A stretch of 64,000 bases of DNA, taken from CAZEER01 sp964586315 (GTDB lineage: Bacteria; Fidelibacterota; Marinisomatia; Marinisomatales; UBA1611). Positions 53,557-61,577 of the stretch are shown here, in pieces (within the stretch, counting starts at the first letter, position 1; every line of letters begins with the position of its first letter). Made by a program: the position numbers and the translations under genes. The stretch spans positions 81,404 to 145,403 of the forward strand of contig CAZPHE010000001.1 of the NCBI GenBank assembly GCA_964586315.1, read 5' to 3'. Below the pieces are notes generated by a model. It did no database searches, was not told the origin of the DNA, and saw nothing but the letters and a program-made list of their open reading frames with translations.

Positions 53557-54540
53557 TTATATTTTAATTATTACTGATCCAAAATTATTTCCTTGTTCAA
53601 CTTCTTGGTGGGCCTGAGCGCTGTTTTCTATAGAATATGTATTTGCGATTCTATTTTCAAGTTTATCGGCTTTGAGAAGTTGAGTAATATCCTTAATGGC
53701 TTTTTTCTTTGCTTTCCAGGGCATAATATAAACCAAAACCATCCGTATGGTCAGATCCATAAACATCATTCGCATAAATGGTATTTTTGGATTTAAATCT
53801 GACATTGAAGAATAGGTTGTAATAACGCCATTAATTTTTATTAGATCTAAAATGTGTTCTAGGTTAATTCCGAAATCTCCATCCACTACACGATCAATTG
53901 GTCTGCCGTTTGTGTAGTGGAGAATTTTCTGTGTTGTTTTGGGAGACGGGTGTTCCACAACAAGGTCTGCCCCGGCTTTCTTGCAATTAAGCGTACTTTC
54001 AATATTAGAGCTTGTTGCTATAACGGACGCCCCGAAAAACTTAGCCCATTGTATAGCATAGTATCCAACCCTCCCTGCTCCACCTGTAACAAGCACAGTT
54101 TTTCCAGAAACAGGTCCATCAGAAGTTACACAGCGATGCGCCGTCATCGCAGGAATGCCCATCATTGCGCCTGCCTCGAAAGTGATATTTTTGGGAAGTT
54201 TAACGGCTTGTTTTTCTGGAACACAGATAAACTCAGCGCAGGTTCCCTCTTGTCTTCCAAATTGACCATTATATATCCATACTCGCTCGCCAATTCTTTT
54301 TTCCGAGACATTTTTTCCAACACCAACAATTTCTCCGGCGCCATCGCTGTTTGGAATTACTGGTCCTTCATCTAATAGTTTTGGGTTTGCGCCGATCCGT
54401 TTTTTTGTGTCTGATGGATTAACAGCTGAAACGCGCAATCGAATCTTAACTTCATTGTTTTTCGGAGCGGGTTCTTTATATTCACCAAACACCAAAACGT
54501 CTTCTGGTTTACCAAAGTTTTTATACCAGACGGCTTTCAT
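53557..54540 (-). CDS. MDR family NADPH:quinone reductase-like oxidoreductase
   Basis: 327 residues of the zinc-free medium-chain reductase/quinone-oxidoreductase type. Signatures are RVSAVNPSDTKKRIG and PNSDGAGEIVGVG, then the cofactor-binding VLVTGGAGRVGYYAIQWAK and QEVEQGNNFGSVIIKI at the end. The first catalytic-zinc cysteine site is absent. Such enzymes use NADPH to reduce quinones or enoyl/enone substrates. It is one of the few genes here with a strong ribosome-binding site (AGGAGG at 54550-54545). It lies between an SDR and the beta-galactosidase gene and may act on a product of the imported substrate. Confidence 0.88.
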   Translation of the reverse strand: MKAVWYKNFGKPEDVLVFGEYKEPAPKNNEVKIRLRVSAVNPSDTKKRIGANPKLLDEGPVIPNSDGAGEIVGVGKNVSEKRIGERVWIYNGQFGRQEGTCAEFICVPEKQAVKLPKNITFEAGAMMGIPAMTAHRCVTSDGPVSGKTVLVTGGAGRVGYYAIQWAKFFGASVIATSSNIESTLNCKKAGADLVVEHPSPKTTQKILHYTNGRPIDRVVDGDFGINLEHILDLIKINGVITTYSSMSDLNPKIPFMRMMFMDLTIRMVLVYIMPWKAKKKAIKDITQLLKADKLENRIANTYSIENSAQAHQEVEQGNNFGSVIIKI

Positions 54541-54548
54541 TTTTCCTC

Positions 54549-55337
54549 CTAAATTTCTGTTGATAACCCTTCTGTGTGCCCATCTATGCCAATTGCTTGA
54601 CCTGAAATATGTCTTCCATAATCTGAGGATAAAAACATTGCTAAATTCGCAACATCCTCAGGATCAACGAATGTTTTCATAGACACTTGTTTTGTATAGA
54701 GTTTTTTAATTTCTTTAATGGGTTTGTTTTGTGCTTTTGCATCTGCGTCTAATACACGATTTATTCGTTCACCCTTAACGCTTCCAGGGCAAATTGCATT
54801 AACACGAAACCTACTTCCTCCGAGCTCCATAGCCAAGGTTTTGGTTAATCCAATAACAGCCCACTTCGCCGCAGCATATGGAGAACGAAGAGGAAACCCA
54901 AAAAAAGACGCACTGGATGCGATGTTTATAATTGATGGGGATTTAGACTGCTTTAAAAGAGGGATGGCTTCTTTTAGGGCGTAAAACATACCATTTAGGT
55001 TTGTAGATATAGTCTTATTCCAATCTTTTACTTTTATGTTTTCCAAAGGAGAGGTGGGTCCTGGAATGCCAGCACAATTGATTAAAACATCAATAGTATC
55101 AGTTTTTGAAGATATGTTTTTAAAAAAAGATTTAACTTGACCATATTTTGATATATCAACCATTTCTGCATACGAACTAGGACGGCCTTCTTTAAAAGAA
55201 TTCAAAAACTTTTCAGATATATCACAGATAAAGACCTTACAATTTTCGTTTAAAAAAGCATCTGCAATAGATTGCCCAATACCAGATGCTCCCGCCGGAA
55301 TAACAACATTAAGGGGTTTATTAAATAGTTTATTCAA
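54549..55337 (-). CDS. SDR family dehydrogenase with modified cofactor loop
   Basis: 262 residues of the classical SDR fold. The cofactor loop reads IPAGASGIG (13-21) rather than the usual TGxxxGIG. D39 after beta-2 favours NAD(H). NCAGIPG, INIASSASFFG and the catalytic pair Y154-x3-K158 (SPYAAAKWA) are present, and the C-terminal strand SGQAIGIDGHTEGL is typical. It overlaps the BCCT transporter gene by 8 bases, so it probably oxidises an alcohol of the imported compound. Exact substrate unknown. Confidence 0.88.
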   Translation of the reverse strand: MNKLFNKPLNVVIPAGASGIGQSIADAFLNENCKVFICDISEKFLNSFKEGRPSSYAEMVDISKYGQVKSFFKNISSKTDTIDVLINCAGIPGPTSPLENIKVKDWNKTISTNLNGMFYALKEAIPLLKQSKSPSIINIASSASFFGFPLRSPYAAAKWAVIGLTKTLAMELGGSRFRVNAICPGSVKGERINRVLDADAKAQNKPIKEIKKLYTKQVSMKTFVDPEDVANLAMFLSSDYGRHISGQAIGIDGHTEGLSTEI

Positions 55338-56823
55338 ATTTTTGTTTTTTTAAAAGGAGCACCAAAGAAAAAGCCATTATTACATAAATAATGGTAAGAG
55401 GAAGAGCGGAGACTAGCACTGCCAACTTTAATGAGTCTAGTCCTCCAATATAAATAAGAGTAAGAGGCAATAAAACCAATGTAAATGCCCAAAACAGCCG
55501 TTGCCATCGTTCGGGTTCTTGTTGTGGTTTTAATTTTACAGTGGAGCAAGAAGCTAGAGCGTAAGATGAAGAGTCAAAGGTGGTTGCCACAAAAACAATG
55601 CTCATTATTGTAAAGATAAAAAGCGTTATCTGTTGGCCCGGCAAAGAAGAAATTATTCCTGCTATTGCTTGCGGTCCTTTCCCTATTTGAATCAAGCTGG
55701 TGGTAAAAAAAGAGCCAGAAAGCTCTAGGTAAAGTGCGTAGTTTCCAAGAATATTGTAAAATATTGCACTTCCAAAACTTCCAAAAAATAATGCACCAAG
55801 GATAATTTGTTTTATGGTTCTTCCTTCGGATATTTTAGCAATAAAAATCCCATTAAATGGCCCCACAGCAATCCACCAAGACCAGTAGAAGATGCTCCAA
55901 TCTTCGACAAATCGAGAATTTGTTAAAGGGTCTGTCCAGGTTAACATTCGAAAAAAATTCTGAACCAACAATCCAAAACTATTTAGTCCCATTTTTAATA
56001 TAAAAATAGTCGGCCCAACTAAAAAAACGAACCCTAAAAACAAAAATGCTAAAGATGTATTAAAATTACTCAGGTTTTTAATTCCTCTTTTTAACCCAAG
56101 ATAAACAGAAATAGAAAAAATTGATGCACATAAAAAGATTACAAAGACCTTTAATGTAAATGAATCAGGAACGCTGAAAATCGATTCCATTCCCGATGCT
56201 ATCATTGGTATGCCTAGCCCCATTGATGTGCCAGTGGATCCTAATAATCCAACCATAAACAAAACATCAATCAATTGTCCTAAAAACCCATCTGCGCGAT
56301 GTCCCAACAAGCCACGGCAGCCATTGCTGATTTTAAGGATAGAAACACCCTGGACATAATATACGTAACCCACCGCAATGGCAGGAAGACAATAAAACCC
56401 CCATCCCGCAATTCCCCAGTGAAACAAACCATAAGTTGATGCATATTCAATAGCTAAATTAGATCTGGGCGTTATCCCAAAAGGGGGGGATTCATAATAA
56501 TAGGCCCATTCAATCGTTCCCCAATATAGAATGCCAGTTGCCACTCCAGCACAAAACAACATAGAGGACCAACTAAATGTTGTAAACCGATGTTTGTCGT
56601 TCCCAAGCTTTATAGATCCATATTTACTAAAAGACAACCACAACACAAACACAAGAACGGACACAGTTAAAATCTGATAAGTTGTTCCAAAAGTATTTTC
56701 TAAGCTAACTTTCAGAGCCAATAAGGCGCTTTGGCTGCTTTCTGGCCACAGAACCATTGGCGCAACACAAAACAACAAAGCGATCAAAGAACTGTAAAAT
56801 ATTATTTTATCTGTTTTTATCAA
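55330..56823 (-). CDS. BCCT family (betaine/carnitine/choline) transporter
   Basis: 497 residues with twelve predicted transmembrane helices. BCCT landmarks are LYWGTIEWAYYYESPPFGI, ASTYGLFHWGIAGWGFYC (Trp-rich substrate box), the glycine stretch LGSTGTSMGLGIPM, DWSIFYWSWWIAVGPFNGIF and TTFDSSSYALAS. Transporters of this group import quaternary amines (glycine betaine, choline, carnitine, DMSP) by Na+ or H+ symport or by exchange. It is the first gene of a minus-strand operon, overlapping the SDR, so uptake is linked with oxidation rather than only osmoprotection. The ATG at 56823 is the natural start. Confidence 0.93.
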   Translation of the reverse strand: MIKTDKIIFYSSLIALLFCVAPMVLWPESSQSALLALKVSLENTFGTTYQILTVSVLVFVLWLSFSKYGSIKLGNDKHRFTTFSWSSMLFCAGVATGILYWGTIEWAYYYESPPFGITPRSNLAIEYASTYGLFHWGIAGWGFYCLPAIAVGYVYYVQGVSILKISNGCRGLLGHRADGFLGQLIDVLFMVGLLGSTGTSMGLGIPMIASGMESIFSVPDSFTLKVFVIFLCASIFSISVYLGLKRGIKNLSNFNTSLAFLFLGFVFLVGPTIFILKMGLNSFGLLVQNFFRMLTWTDPLTNSRFVEDWSIFYWSWWIAVGPFNGIFIAKISEGRTIKQIILGALFFGSFGSAIFYNILGNYALYLELSGSFFTTSLIQIGKGPQAIAGIISSLPGQQITLFIFTIMSIVFVATTFDSSSYALASCSTVKLKPQQEPERWQRLFWAFTLVLLPLTLIYIGGLDSLKLAVLVSALPLTIIYVIMAFSLVLLLKKQKFE

Positions 56824-57084
56824 AAGTTGCGCAGTTGATTAAAAATAAATCACTATGGAATTCCCAGATTATCATTAATAAGGTTAGAGAAATATAACTT
56901 CCATTTTTTGTAAGTTCAACTCAACAGAAAAACTGTTTTGATTTTTAGCGTTTTCCATTAGAAAAAAATAAAAATAAAACCCAAAAACCTTTTTTAAAAA
57001 AACTATCAATTTGGTAGTTTAGTTAATTATAAATCGGTTATAAAACAAGTTATCTTATCCGATGTTATTTTAAATAGAAATTCT
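56824..57084. other. Intergenic region upstream of dnaN and the BCCT gene
   Basis: 261 AT-rich bases between divergent genes; both promoters should lie here. I find no consensus DnaA box and no ORF, which speaks against it being oriC although it precedes dnaN. Confidence 0.5.
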
Positions 57085-58197
57085 ATGAAATTTTCCACAT
57101 CCAAAACAGAACTTCACCAGGCCTTGCAAAAGCTGTCTAAGGCAACACCAACGCGATCTACCCTTCCAATACTCGGGTGTGTTTTGATTGATGCAAGTGA
57201 AGACAAAACAACGCTAAAAGCTACAGATCTTGAAATCACAATTCAGGTGGAAATTGCTTCCAGCCTTGAAGAGCCCGGCGTTTCTGCGCTGCCACTAAAA
57301 ACATTATTAGACATCACCAATGAACTTCCAGATATAAGAATCACTTTAAGCGTTGATAAAAAAAACAAAGTTACTATCACAACAGAGGTGGGAGAGTATG
57401 ATCTCATGGCAAAACCGGCTGAAGAATTTCCGTCTACACCCAAGCAAAAAGAATCTGCAAATATTAAAACAACGGGGAGAATTTTAAAAGACGTGATTGA
57501 TGCCACTTCGTTTGCTGTAAGCAGGGATGAGCTTAAACCCGCTTTAACTGGCGTTTTGATGCAGTTTTCAAAAGCGGGGGTTACGGCAGTATCAACAGAT
57601 GGACATCGCTTGGTGAAATACTCAAGGTCAGACTTTCAAACAAGCGGATTTTCCGGTGACTTGATTATTCCAAGAAAATTTTTATCTTATATGTCTAATC
57701 AACTTTTTGGTAAAGAAGTTGAACTTATTATTGGAGAAAACCACCTTACGGCAAAGATTGAAGGTGATTTGATTTTAACAAGAATTATAGATGAAAGATT
57801 CCCTGACTATGAAAGCGTTATACCAAAAGACAATGATAAAACCCTTACGGTTAACAAGCAAAGCCTATTAGGCGCTATCCGAAGGGTTTCAATTTTTTCT
57901 AATAAGTCTACACATCAGGTTGCCCTTTCATTAGGAGGCGAATCTTGTAAAATCACCACAGAGGACCCCGAGAAGTCTTCTAAAGCACAAGAATCATTAT
58001 CTGCGGAATTTGATGGTGCGGAAATAACAATTGGATATAACGCAGAATACTTAAAAGATGTCGTTGGTCACGTTTCTGGCGATACCGTCCTTATGGAGCT
58101 TAGCACGCCAGTAGGCGCAGCGCTTTTTAACTCTGTTGAGCAGGAAAAAGACACTGAGAGCTTAATGTTGCTTATGCCTATTAGGCTCAACGATTAA
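57085..58197 (+). CDS. dnaN: DNA polymerase III sliding clamp (beta subunit)
   Basis: 370 residues in the usual three-subdomain arrangement. The N-terminal MKFSTSKTELHQALQKLSKA, LPILGCVLIDA, FAVSRDELKPALTGVLMQF and VSTDGHRLVKY, and the C-terminal LLMPIRLND (clamp terminus, usually MPMRL) are characteristic. The clamp ring tethers DNA polymerase III and many repair proteins. It starts the dnaN-recF-dciA-gyrB-gyrA unit, 36 kb from dnaA instead of next to it. Confidence 0.97.
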   Translation: MKFSTSKTELHQALQKLSKATPTRSTLPILGCVLIDASEDKTTLKATDLEITIQVEIASSLEEPGVSALPLKTLLDITNELPDIRITLSVDKKNKVTITTEVGEYDLMAKPAEEFPSTPKQKESANIKTTGRILKDVIDATSFAVSRDELKPALTGVLMQFSKAGVTAVSTDGHRLVKYSRSDFQTSGFSGDLIIPRKFLSYMSNQLFGKEVELIIGENHLTAKIEGDLILTRIIDERFPDYESVIPKDNDKTLTVNKQSLLGAIRRVSIFSNKSTHQVALSLGGESCKITTEDPEKSSKAQESLSAEFDGAEITIGYNAEYLKDVVGHVSGDTVLMELSTPVGAALFNSVEQEKDTESLMLLMPIRLND

Positions 58198-58218
58198 CAA
58201 TGGAGGCCTGTTTTCTCT

Positions 58219-59331
58219 TTGGCCATATCAAACATATTTTTGTTTTCTTTCCGAAACCACCAGTATAAAGAAATTGATTTTTGTAAAGGTCTTAATGTGA
58301 TTTGGGGTGAAAATGGATCTGGAAAAACTTCTATTTTAGAAGCTATTCACACTCTATCATTAGGAAAAAGCTTTAGAACACACAAACAAAAAAACCTTAT
58401 TAGAAATGGCGATGAATGTTTTGTCGTTAAAGGAACATTTTTAACAAAAAAAAAGACCAGTTTAATAGCAACTGAACTACAAAAGAATGGAAACCAACGT
58501 ATTAAAATAGATGGTGATTTTATTTTAAGCAGGAAAGATTTAATTGGAAAAAATAATGTTGTTGTACTTTCGCCCGAAGAACAAAATATAACAAAAGGGG
58601 GCCCATCGGAAAGGAGAAAGTTTTTTGATAAATTGTTTTCTGTTATAAGTGTAGACTATATTGATTTATTACAAACATATAATCGGATTTTAAAACAGCG
58701 AAATGCTGCTATTGGACTTATAAAAGAGAAAAAATATTCATTAAAAGAGGTTTTTAGTTGGAACGAACAATTAACAAAAGTAGCTATTAAACTTTGGACT
58801 CTAAGATTAGCCTTTATTAATGATTTTAAACTTAATCTCAAATCTGTTTTAAACAAATTTGACCCAACTATATTGATAACCGTGTCTTATCTTGATGAGG
58901 TTCCAAAAGAAGAAGAATATCTTAATCAGTTAATTAAAGTTAAAAGGGCAGATTTAAGACTTGGCAGAACAACAATTGGTCCACATAGAGACACCATTCA
59001 GTTCAACTTAAAAAACAGAAATATCAGAAACGTTGGTTCTCAGGGCGAACATAAAATATGCCTTGTCCTTTTAAAGCTTGCAGAAATGTGTTTTATGAGA
59101 GACCAAGTTGGGCAATATCCAATATTATTATTGGACGATCTCTTTGCAAAGTTAGACCTTGAAAGAAGCAAAAAACTTGTTGGCTTTCTTCACGATTTGG
59201 AAACAGAATCAAATGAACCCGTACAAACAATTGTAACGACAACAGATATAATTGATATAAAAAATAGCGGATTGCTATCTACAGATAAAGAAATATCGAC
59301 TTATCAACTGGAGAAGCTTTGCAACACATAG
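58219..59331 (+). CDS. recF: Recombination/gap-repair protein RecF
   Basis: 370 residues. The SMC-like ATPase has Walker A GENGSGKTSILEA (about 30-42), the arm region, the RecF-specific RLGRTTIGPHRDTI signature, and Walker B LLLDDLFAKLD. RecF loads RecA at gaps with RecO and RecR. The frame starts at TTG 58219 with GGAGG 12 bases upstream (a long spacing), since no ATG lies near the conserved N-terminus. Its last 13 bases overlap the dciA-like gene. Confidence 0.95.
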   Translation: MAISNIFLFSFRNHQYKEIDFCKGLNVIWGENGSGKTSILEAIHTLSLGKSFRTHKQKNLIRNGDECFVVKGTFLTKKKTSLIATELQKNGNQRIKIDGDFILSRKDLIGKNNVVVLSPEEQNITKGGPSERRKFFDKLFSVISVDYIDLLQTYNRILKQRNAAIGLIKEKKYSLKEVFSWNEQLTKVAIKLWTLRLAFINDFKLNLKSVLNKFDPTILITVSYLDEVPKEEEYLNQLIKVKRADLRLGRTTIGPHRDTIQFNLKNRNIRNVGSQGEHKICLVLLKLAEMCFMRDQVGQYPILLLDDLFAKLDLERSKKLVGFLHDLETESNEPVQTIVTTTDIIDIKNSGLLSTDKEISTYQLEKLCNT

Positions 59332-59594
59332 CGAAAGCGCTAAAAAAGCTTATAAAGTCAACAGGGCTAAACAAGGGACTAGACCAACAAAAAGCAATAG
59401 AGGTATGGCAGGATGTGGTTGGGGATAAAATATCGAACAACACAGAAACGGTGTCAGTTGAGCGCGGGATAATAACTGTAAAAGCAAAAACGCCCACCTG
59501 GCGACAGGAATTATATCTCCAAAAAGAACAAATTATTAAAAAAATAAACAGCAAGGTAAATAAAAAAATTATTAAGGATATCCGATTTATATGA
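59319..59594 (+). CDS. DciA/DUF721-type replicative helicase operator
   Basis: 91 residues matching the DUF721 core: KALKKLIKSTGLNKGLDQQK, then EVWQDVVGDKISNNTE and VKAKTPTWRQELYLQKEQII. DciA is the ancestral loader or operator of DnaB helicase in bacteria that lack DnaC/DnaI, and it often sits beside recF and gyrB as here. The start is TTG with GGAGA 5 bases upstream, overlapping recF by 13 bases; the end overlaps gyrB by 4 (ATGA). This protein is close to the minimal single KH-like domain. Confidence 0.85.
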   Translation: MQHIAKALKKLIKSTGLNKGLDQQKAIEVWQDVVGDKISNNTETVSVERGIITVKAKTPTWRQELYLQKEQIIKKINSKVNKKIIKDIRFI

Positions 59595-61561
59595 ATAAAG
59601 AGTCACAATCAAAACAATATAGCGCTGAAAGCATTAAAGTTTTAGAGGGTTTAGAGGCGGTAAGAAAGCGCCCCGCGATGTACATTGGAGATGTGGGGAA
59701 AAGAGGCCTGCACCATTTAATATATGAAGTTGTTGATAACTCAATCGACGAAGCATTAGCAGGTTATTGTACAAAAGTGGCGGTTGTTTTTAATGCGGAT
59801 GGCTCTGTTACCGTGGAAGATAATGGGCGAGGAATTCCAGTGGGCATTCACAAAGAAGAAAAAAAACCGGCTGTAGAGGTGGTTATGACGGTTTTACATG
59901 CGGGTGGAAAATTTGATAAAGGGTCATATAAGGTATCAGGGGGTTTGCATGGCGTGGGTGTTTCTGTTGTAAATGCTCTTTCTGAATGGCTTTGGGTTGA
60001 AGTAAAAAGAGATGGAAAGATACACAGGCAGGATTATAAAATCGGAAAACCACAGAATAAGCTCAAGATTACTGGAAAAGCAAAAAAAACAGGAACAAGG
60101 GTTTGTTTTTATCCAGATTCGGGTATTTTTAAAACGATCGATTTTCAATATGATATCATTGCAGAGCGGCTACGTGAGCTTGCTTATTTAAACAGCGGAT
60201 TAGAAATTGTTTTGTCTGATGAAAGAACAGAAGGTGGAGAGACAGACTCTTTTAAATTTAAAGGGGGCTTAAGTGATTTTGTAAAATATTTAGATGAGCA
60301 CAACAATCCGCTCCACAATAAAGTAATAACAGTTTCCAATGAAACAGGAGAGGTGCCCGTTGATGTCGCGCTAAGATATGGAAATACCTATAACGATAAC
60401 ATTTTAACCTTTGTAAATAATATTAATACCATAGAGGGAGGAACCCACCTATCAGGATTTCGGTCAGCTTTAACAAGGGCTATGAACAACCACGCAAGCA
60501 AAAACAATCTTATTAAAGCAAAAAAGAACGAAAAAATTTCATTAACAGGAGAAGATTTTCGTGAGGGGTTAACCGCTATTATTAGTATCAAGGTTGCGGA
60601 GCCCCAGTTTGAAGGACAAACAAAAACAAAGTTGGGCAATGGAGATGTTAAAGGGCTTGTAGATAAAGTAGTTTATGAGGGAATCTTAGACTTTTTGGAG
60701 CAAAATCCGTCTATTGGAAGAAAGGTAATAGAAAAAGCTCTTCTAGCTGCAAGAAGCAGAAGTGCAGCCAGGAAAGCCAGGGAATTAATTAGACGAAAAA
60801 GCGCACTCGGAGGATCATCGCTTCCTGGAAAACTTGCAGATTGCTCAAATAGAGATCCAGCATTTTCAGAGTTATATTTGGTTGAGGGTGATTCTGCGGG
60901 CGGATCTGCAAAACAAGGAAGAGATAGAAGAACACAGGCGATTTTGCCCCTTAGGGGAAAGGTCATAAATGCAGAAAAAGCAAGAATAGACAAACTTCTA
61001 TCAAACAACGAAGTTCAGTCAATGATAACAGCCCTGGGAGCAGGGTTTGGTGGGTCTGAGGATGATTTAGGAGAGAAATCTGCCGGTGACTTTGACCCAG
61101 AAAAACTAAGGTACCACAAAATAATTATAATGACAGATGCTGACGTAGATGGGTCTCATATTAGAACCCTGTTGTTAACATTTTTTTATAGAAAAATGAA
61201 AGAAATAATTGATGGTGGATATTTATTTTTAGCGCTACCGCCACTATATAGGGTTTCACAAGGAAAAAAAGAAGCATATGCGTATGATGATAATGAAAGA
61301 GATCGCTTGATTGAAAGGATGAAAAAAGACAATAAAAACACAAAAGTTTCCATGCAACGATATAAGGGTCTTGGGGAAATGAACCCATCCCAGCTCTGGG
61401 AGACAACAATGGATCCAGAAACGCGCACCCTTCTTCAAGTTTCTGTTGAAAGCGCAGCAGAAGCGGCAGAAACGTTTCAAAACCTAATGGGTAGCGACGT
61501 AGAGGCCAGAAGAAATTTTATAGAAAAAAATGCAAAGTTTGTTGTTAACCTAGACGTTTAA
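59591..61561 (+). CDS. gyrB: DNA gyrase subunit B
   Basis: 656 residues. GHKL ATPase domain: VRKRPAMYIGDVGKRGLHHL, EVVDNSIDEALAG, VEDNGRGIPVGIH, GGLHGVGVSVVNAL. The transducer domain follows, then Toprim: YLVEGDSAGGSAKQGRDR and LPLRGKVINAEKAR, with the metal-binding DADVDGSHI. The C-terminal QRYKGLGEMNPSQLWETT is present. Length and motifs fit GyrB; together with a downstream GyrA that has a gyrase box, it is gyrase rather than topoisomerase IV. It introduces negative supercoils using ATP. ATGA overlap with dciA. Confidence 0.97.
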   Translation: MNKESQSKQYSAESIKVLEGLEAVRKRPAMYIGDVGKRGLHHLIYEVVDNSIDEALAGYCTKVAVVFNADGSVTVEDNGRGIPVGIHKEEKKPAVEVVMTVLHAGGKFDKGSYKVSGGLHGVGVSVVNALSEWLWVEVKRDGKIHRQDYKIGKPQNKLKITGKAKKTGTRVCFYPDSGIFKTIDFQYDIIAERLRELAYLNSGLEIVLSDERTEGGETDSFKFKGGLSDFVKYLDEHNNPLHNKVITVSNETGEVPVDVALRYGNTYNDNILTFVNNINTIEGGTHLSGFRSALTRAMNNHASKNNLIKAKKNEKISLTGEDFREGLTAIISIKVAEPQFEGQTKTKLGNGDVKGLVDKVVYEGILDFLEQNPSIGRKVIEKALLAARSRSAARKARELIRRKSALGGSSLPGKLADCSNRDPAFSELYLVEGDSAGGSAKQGRDRRTQAILPLRGKVINAEKARIDKLLSNNEVQSMITALGAGFGGSEDDLGEKSAGDFDPEKLRYHKIIIMTDADVDGSHIRTLLLTFFYRKMKEIIDGGYLFLALPPLYRVSQGKKEAYAYDDNERDRLIERMKKDNKNTKVSMQRYKGLGEMNPSQLWETTMDPETRTLLQVSVESAAEAAETFQNLMGSDVEARRNFIEKNAKFVVNLDV

Positions 61562-61577
61562 AAGAACAGGAAAAAAA

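Noticed and set aside
53917..54375. Plus-strand 152-codon frame opposite the MDR gene
   Set aside because: The Cys/His/Arg-rich translation has no family features; the minus strand encodes a full MDR protein.
56824..57084. Gap before dnaN as the replication origin
   Set aside because: AT-rich but without DnaA boxes; the cluster at 32068-32332 is far better.
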